DNA of 64,000 nucleotides from assembly GCA_034509755.1 (NCBI GenBank), contig CM067549.1, positions 41,677,305-41,741,304 of the forward strand. The letters run 5' to 3'. Positions 57,880 through 64,000 of the stretch are shown here, piece after piece (the first letter of the stretch is position 1; every line of letters begins with the position of its first letter). The translations under genes and the position numbers were made by a program. Under the pieces are notes generated by a model that saw only the letters and a list, made by a program, of their open reading frames with translations, had not been told where the DNA came from and did no database searches. The DNA comes from Anisodus tanguticus (lineage: Eukaryota > Streptophyta > Magnoliopsida > Solanales > Solanaceae).

Positions 57880-59734
57880 AATAAGTGTGAATATGTGGAC
57901 TTCATGTCTTATTTGGCCTCCATATATCCTCATAAACATTCTGACTTCTCTACAACATTTCCACTGAGGCAACTTATTTAGTTCTCAACTTTTGAATTTG
58001 ATGATCCAAAATTGCCACATAGATCTCTTCATAGGTCAGCCCATCCTTAACTATAGTGGAATCAGTAGGAACAACCAACGACGGGTCTCCCACACACTTT
58101 CTGTACATTGATACATGAAACAATGGATGCACATCAACTAAATCTTGTGGCAATTCAAGTTCATAAGCCACATGATCAACTCTCTTCAAAATCCTATATG
58201 GTCTGATATATATGGGACTAAGCTTCCGTTTCTTTCCAAAACTAATGACACATTTCATAGGTGAACTTTCAGAAATACCCAATCATCAACTTGAAACTCC
58301 AACTCTCTACGCCTCACATCCGAATAGGACTTTTGGCGACTCTAAGATATTTTCAAACGGTCCTGAATTAGCTTGACTTTCTCCATAGCCTGATGGACCA
58401 AGTCTGGTCCTAAAAATTCTGCTTCACCAATTTCGAACCAACCAATTGGCGATCCACACCTTCGCCCATACAGAGCTTCAAACGGTGTCATCTGGATACT
58501 GGAATGGTAACTGTTATTATAAGTAAACTCAATGAAAGAAAAATGATCATCCCAATTACCTTTAAAATTGAGAACACATATTCTCAAAAGTATGAATAGT
58601 ACGCTCTGTCTGGCCATCTGTCCGAGGATGAAAAGTTGTGTTGAGATTTACCTTGGTACCCAATTCTTTTTGGAAAGACTTCCAAAAGTGGGTTGTGAAC
58701 TGAGCACCACGATCTGAAATAATGGACACTGGGGTCCCATAAAGCCTGGCAATCTCTCGGATATACAACTTAGCATAATCATCTGTTGAATCTTTGATCT
58801 TAACTAGCAAGAAGTGGGTTGATTTAGTGAGTTGATCCACAATCACCCAAATCGAATCATGCGTTCGGGATGAGCGAGGTAAACTTGTTATGAAGTCCAT
58901 AATTATCATCTCCCATTTTCAAATAGGAATATCAGTATTCTGAGCCAATCCACCAGGCCTCTGGTGCTCAGCTTTCACCTGTTGACAATCGAACACTTGT
59001 CTACAAAATCTGCCACACTCCTCTTCATATCGTCCCACCAATAAATCTCTTTAAGATCAAGATACATCTTGGTAGAACATGAGTGAATAGAATACCTGAA
59101 ATTATGCGCTTCTGCCATGATTCGCTCTCTGAGTCCGTCCACATCTGGAACACACAACATGCCTCGGTACCTCAAGGTACTGTCATTTCTCCCTTGTTCA
59201 AAAGCCTTAGTATTATGCTTGTGAATTCCCTCTTTCAGCTGCAACAAGTAGGGATCACTAAATTATTTCTCCTTCACCTTGGCTACAAAGAAGGATTCGA
59301 ACTTGTTCTGAATGACAACACCACCATCTTCAGAGTCCATGAGTCGAACTCCTAGACTAGCTAGTCGGTGAATTTCCTTCGTCAATGGTTCTCTTATATT
59401 CTTCAACATAAGCTAAACTTATCATGTATCACCGACTAAAAGCATCGGCTACCACGTTTACTTTCCCTGGATGGTAGAGAACATTTACATCATAATCCTT
59501 TATCAATTCGAGCTATCTCATTTTCCTGAGATTCAACTCCCGCTGCTTCAAAATATACTGAAAGCTCTTATGATCTGTGAAAATGTCAACGTGAACTCCA
59601 TACAAATAATGACGTCATGTCTTGAGTGCAAAAATCACGTCTGTCAATTCTAAGTCATGAGTCGGATAAATTTTTTCATGAGGCTTAAGTTGTCTGGATG
59701 CATAAGCTATAACCTTATTATGCTACATTAAAAC
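57880..59734 (-). pseudogene. gypsy pol: RNase H end, integrase, chromodomain remnant
   Basis: Leftward: RNase H continues from the hAT junction (VIAYASRQLKPHE, TDHKSFQYILKQRELNLR, VNVVADAFSR) in broken frames. The integrase zinc-binding region is at 59247-58975. The integrase core, 58909-58342, has MDFITSLPRS, ISDRGAQFT and DGQTERTIHTFENM, supplying the D, D and E. The C terminus at 58282-57974 reads RPYRILKRVDHVAYELELP and LFHVSMYRKC, ending LDHQIQKLRTK before a TAA. Beyond that stop, shifted text resembling WRSQNVYEDIW suggests the rest of a chromodomain. Frameshifts and stops make it inactive. Confidence 0.85.
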
Positions 59735-62700
59735 TAGGCGTGGCCAGTGGTCCGGGATTGGGTCCGTCAGGTCGGGAACGGCGGGATCGGGTCAGGACGG
59801 GACGGGGGGAGGGGCGGGATCGGGTCGGGTCAGGACTGACGGGATCGAGACAGGTGGGATTCGCCATCGTCCCATCCCATTTCCGATCCCGTCGGAGTCG
59901 GGTCGAGGCGGGATCGGTTTTTTTTTTTCGCACTTAATTTTAAAAATAACATATATATAAAAAAGCTCAATAATTAAACAAGATAGTGTAATAAAAACAT
60001 CACAAGACTGTTTTTGTGCCTCTTATATTATTTAATAGATATATGATTTTTTTTGTAATACAAATACAATTGTCAAAATTGCAACTTTGTGGTGTTTTTC
60101 AAAAGTTGCAAATTACATAGTAAAATTGCAATTAAAAAATTATATTTTGAAAAAAATATGTTCTAGTTTCTTGATAATTTCCTGTGGTTCTTCGGATGAA
60201 TTTGATATTTGTTGGTCAAATTGCTCCACGTCGCTTCCACCACCTTCGGATAATATTTCATTGTAGTTTTCGTTTTCTTCTTTGTTGATCTCCGGTTGAC
60301 CGCACTTTCTCCGCTCCGCTCGTATCTAATCTCTGAATAATACTATAATCTCCAAGCTGTCTCCGGCTAATGAGTGTTTGTGCTCTCCTATTTGATATCT
60401 GCCGGCAGAAAAAGCACTTTCAGACGCCGTTGATGACGCTTGAATATTCAAAACATCTCGAGCCATCATTGAAAGTGTCAGAAAGGTCTTCTCATTCACC
60501 CTCCAATATTTCAGCAAGTCTTCACGTCCTATATCAAACTCGCTAATTTGGTTAGTAGCGGTACGGCCGCACATTCTATTTCTGAGGCTTTCAATACTAG
60601 CCGTAGAAATAACATGTCTTTTGTGAGGTTGTGTTGAAGAAGAAGAAGATGGTATGGAAGCCGGTAGGTTGCTAGCACTTTCTTGTTGGTAAAACCTATA
60701 TACTTTTTTGGATTCGTCTTCTACGCTAGACAACACTTCTTCTTTAGTTTGTTCAATAAGTGGTGGGTGATTTAGATTTTTGGGACTTGGAGGTGGTAGT
60801 AATGCTATACAATCGTAAATAGTTTCAATAAGTGATTTAGTACCGTCTATTTTAATAGTCGGATTTAATACAACACCAATAATATAAATAGTGGGAATAG
60901 AAATAAAATATTTTTTATTTTGATAAACATTTTTTTAATAGCTGCCTTATAAGCTGGTTTATCCATATATTCATTAAGCAGTAAAAAGATTAGAGCTATA
61001 TAAAACAACATAGTTGAAATAGTAGGATAATATATACCGAAAAAATCTTTTGTTGCTTGAAAAATTTCTCTAAAAATACAATAAGTTCAGAATTTTTTCC
61101 CCAATCGCTATCCACAACCATATCAGCTGGATTTTGATTATGAGAGTTAAAAAATAAAGTTGTTGATTTTCTATAGTCATAAGCAACAAGTAGTTGCTCG
61201 TATAAAGAATTTCACCTAGTGGGTACTTCTTCTGGAATTTTTCTATAAGGTAGTTGGCAATCGTGACAAATTTTTTTATATTCTTTTCTTCATTGTATTC
61301 TATTATATTTTAAAATAAAGTTTATAGCAAATTGTATTTTACTAAGAATGTCTTCAAAAAGTGATAGACCATCCTTTACAACTAAGTTATATATATGGCA
61401 CGCACATTTTATATGAAAATGATCTGAAAAAATATAGAGTTAAACTATTTATTAAAATTATAATAGCGTAATTGTTAAAAGAAGCGTTATCTAATGTAAT
61501 AGTCATAATTTTATCAGTTATTTCGTAATAATCGCACACTTGATAAATATTTTCTGCAATAAAAGTATCAGTGTGCCTATCATCTATATATCTATACGCT
61601 AAGATACGTTTTTGCATAGACCATTTATAATCTATCCAATGACAGGTTACCGTTAAATAATCATGGCCGTTAGTACTACGACCTATATCAGAAGTGATAG
61701 CCACTTTGCTATTAAAATGATATAATGAATAACGTAAATATTGTTGATATTCATGTGCAAATTTAAATACATCTCTCGTAACAGTTGATCTAGGAAAACC
61801 GTAAAAAGCAGAATTATACATATCTCTAATGTAATGAATAAAATCGGGAGATGAAGGAAATGAAAAATGCAAACCCTCCACAGCAACTAATTTTGCTATT
61901 GCTTCTCTATCTCTATGTTCATTGTATTTATGGCCTACAATTCCCCCCGTCATAGGGTTAATTTGACCCTGTACTTGGTCCGGGATAATATCAGTATGTT
62001 AACCTTGTCCCGATGGAGCAGGCGTTTGCGCACCCGATTTTGAAGCCTCGTATTGGGCATACCTAGCTGGATGAGCCCTTGCTACGTGTCTCATTAAACC
62101 CCCCGTCCTACCGTGATCTTTTCCAGTTTTAAATTTTAAAACATCTTTACAAATTTTACATCTAGCTACTTGATTCTCTACGTCCCTATCAAAAAATGTC
62201 CATGCATCTGATTTTAATGGTCGTTTTGCTGGACCTCGTCTCATACTAGGGGGAATATGAGGTATTTCAGTTGAAGGTGCACTAGTGGGTGTGTTGTCAT
62301 CTACATTAGTGGGTGTATCATCTAGAAATAGGACCCTTTCCCTTGTTGCCCCTAGTAGAAGAAGCATGACCTCTACCCGTAAGCATACATTTAAATCCTT
62401 TCATTATAAATTTATATTTATACTAATAAATAATTAAAGTAAACGAAATTAAGTGCGCTAAATAAAATAAACAGACAATAATAATTTAATGAAGGAACGA
62501 ATGTACCAAACGTCGACGTGTAATCGAGAGGTTGAAAATTGAAACTTTGCTCGATGGAAGATCCTCAAGCTAGTTGCCAACTTCACTCCCAAATTAATAA
62601 ATAAAATTGAATATTTAGTAGACAATGTAGACTTGTAGAGAGATAGATTGAGAGATTAGAGAGATTGTATGAGGATTTGTGAGAAAGATGAAGAGAAAAT

Positions 62701-63069
62701 GAGGTATTTATAGTTGGGAAATTGGGTTAAAGTGTAAATATAATAACTTATGGGTTAAAATAAATATTAAGGGGGTAGGGGGAGGCCAAAAATGGTCGTT
62801 GCACAATGGCCAAAATGTAAAATGGTCTTTGGTGCAATGACTATTTTTGCAAAGGGGGGGGGGGGGGGGCTTCGGGCGAGATCGGGGCGGGACCGGGTCG
62901 GGCCTGGTGGTATTGGGGTGGGCTGGGACGGGTCGGGACAAGACCATGTCCCATCCCGGTTTGAGTCCCGATACCATAAATATTTTTTTTTAAAAAAAGT
63001 CGAGTTCGGGGCGGGACCAGGGCAGTGTCAGGGCAGGACCGGGCCGACCCGGCCCACTGTCCAGCCTTA
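59735..63069 (-). mobile_element. hAT transposon copy 2 (3335 bp) inside gypsy pol
   Basis: The ends TAGGCGTGGCCAGTGGTCC and, in complement, TAAGGCTGGACAGTGGGCC match copy 1. A perfect 8-bp duplication, ATTAAAAC, flanks it at 59727-59734 and 63070-63077. G-rich GGGCGGGATCGGG-like arrays lie at both ends, with a run of about 16 G at 62857-62872. The internal text follows copy 1 closely throughout. Confidence 0.9.
60160..62404 (-). pseudogene. hAT (BED-finger) transposase, copy 2, broken
   Basis: An ATG at 62404-62402 (MKGFKCML) shifts early. The BED finger is intact here, including the tryptophan lost in copy 1 (SDAWTFFDRD, ARCKICKDVLKF, LMRHVARAH). A 188-codon frame at 61953-61387 covers the first part of the RNase H-like core, with ITSDIGRSTNGHDYLTVTCH and TLDNASFN giving two likely catalytic aspartates. 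The C-terminal dimerisation part is at 60736-60326 (SSTASESAFSAGRYQIGEHK). Stops at about 62000 and 61200 break it. Together the two copies show all parts of the family, but neither is functional. Confidence 0.85.
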
Positions 63070-63077
63070 ATTAAAAC

Positions 63078-64000
63078 ACATCTGAGTCCAATGCATGATG
63101 CATCACAATATACTACGAACCCCTCGTTTTCCTTTGGCAATGTTAATATTGGAGCAGAGGTCAGTCTCATTTTCAATTCTTCGAAACTATGCTCACATGA
63201 ATCTGACCACTGAAATTTGACTTTCTTCTGAGTCAATCTAGTCAATGGAGCTGAGACGGAAGAAAAACCTTCTACGAATCATCTATAATAGCTTGTTAGA
63301 CTCAATAAATTTCGTATATATGAAGCAGAAGATGGTCTGGGTAAATTCTTAACGTCTATTTTCTGAAAATCAACCTGGACGCTTTCGCCTGAAATCACAT
63401 GGCCTAAGAATGCTACTGACTTCAACCAAAATTCACACTTGGAAAATTTTGCATAGAGCTCGCGATCCTGAAGTGTCCACAATACGATTCTGATATGCTC
63501 TGCATGATCAGCCTTCCTACGGGAATACACTAGGATATCATCAATGAAGACAATCATGAAAAGATCAAGATAAGGCTTGAAGACCCTGTTCATAAGATTC
63601 ATGAAAGCAGCTGGTGCATTAGTCACTCCGAATGACATGACATAAAATTCAAAATGACCATAACGAGTTCTGAATGCGGTTTTTGGAATATCAACTTCCT
63701 TAACCTTAAGCTGATGGTACCCTGATCTGATGTCAAATTTGGAATAACACTGAGCACCCAGAAATTAATCGAATAGATCATCGATTTTGGGAACAGGATA
63801 TTTGTTCTTATGGTAACCTTGTTCAACTTTCGGTAGTCAATGCACATACGCAAAGACGCATCCTTCTTTAGAACAAACAAAACAGGTGTACCTCATGGTG
63901 AGATACTTGGTCTAATAAACCCCTTATCAAGGAGATCTTTCAACTAGCTTTTAGTTCTCTTAACTCTGCTGGAGCCATTCTGTACGGCGGAATAGATATT
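63078..64000 (-). pseudogene. gypsy reverse transcriptase and RNase H start (broken)
   Basis: From the right edge: LFVLKKDASLRMCIDYRKLN (RT motif), a frameshift, then MSFGVTNAPAAFMNLMNRVF and VFIDDILVYSRR with the catalytic DD (63638-63279). RNase H begins at 63245 (KFQWSDSCEHSFEELK, FVVYCDASCIGL) and is cut by the hAT junction at 63078. The upstream part is outside the window. Confidence 0.85.

Larger units (their letters stand above)
57649..64000 (-). mobile_element. Ty3/gypsy (Tekay/Del-like) internal region, runs off the right edge
   Basis: Minus-strand RT, RNase H and integrase followed by a chromodomain-like end identify Ty3/gypsy of the chromovirus branch. Gag, protease, the primer site and the 5' LTR must lie beyond 64000. 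A hAT element (59735-63069) splits the RNase H region. About 230 bp next to the LTR (57649-57880) is untranslated. Confidence 0.85.

Noticed and set aside
59718..59937. G/R-P-rich frames at hAT ends (also 37750-38011, 40870-41130, 62708-63070)
   Set aside because: Produced by the G-rich subterminal repeats of the hAT elements in all frames; not proteins.

Overview
The window is a piece of a plant nuclear chromosome, most likely from a Solanaceae species. It is AT-rich, has spliced genes with GT-AG introns, and is packed with plant transposons. The family assignment is an inference: it rests on RTE-type LINE and SINE 3' ends with (TTG)n tails, which I know best from Solanaceae. I recognise two host genes and both look intact: a six-exon Jagunal-like ER membrane protein gene (+ strand, 35838-42630) and an eight-exon gene for the catalytic subunit of RNase H2 (- strand, 45104-49603). 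Their 3' ends face each other about 2.5 kb apart. Splicing both by hand gives uninterrupted proteins of 167 and 297 residues.

Left part (1-28.4 kb). A short pogo/Emigrant-like DNA element (521-1340) is followed by a young Ty1/copia element present as a tandem array: four LTRs alternate with three internal regions (1973-20332), and one 5-bp target duplication (CTCCA) flanks the whole array. The three gag-pol copies are almost identical, but all are broken. Most of the differences between copies fall on CAG/CTG triplets, the plant CHG-methylation context, and they are indels or odd substitutions rather than C-to-T changes. I read them mainly as consensus errors of long-read sequencing on methylated DNA. 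Next comes an older minus-strand copia element (20375-28379, TSD CAGAG), split inside its integrase by a 2.56-kb gypsy solo LTR (23510-26067, TSD ACATA).

Middle part (28.4-50.1 kb). An L1 fragment and a decayed RTE LINE lie upstream of the Jagunal-like gene. Its 5.6-kb fourth intron holds a 5'-truncated RTE LINE, itself split by a 3.35-kb hAT transposon with a BED-finger transposase. The RNase H2A introns carry a Mutator-type MITE, a hAT MITE, a 117-bp RTE/SINE tail insertion, another RTE tail and an L1 remnant. A further inverted repeat lies about 80 bp upstream of its start codon.

Right part (50.1-64 kb). This holds two Stowaway-like MITEs, three related hAT elements with TAGGGATGGCAA ends (one holding a gag-like fragment, one inserted in a tRNA-derived SINE), and a minus-strand Ty3/gypsy element of Tekay type that runs off the right edge. 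A second copy of the same hAT family interrupts the gypsy RNase H region. I saw no CRISPR, operon or bacterial-type system. The most unusual signals are the copia tandem array and its CAG/CTG-focused discordance.
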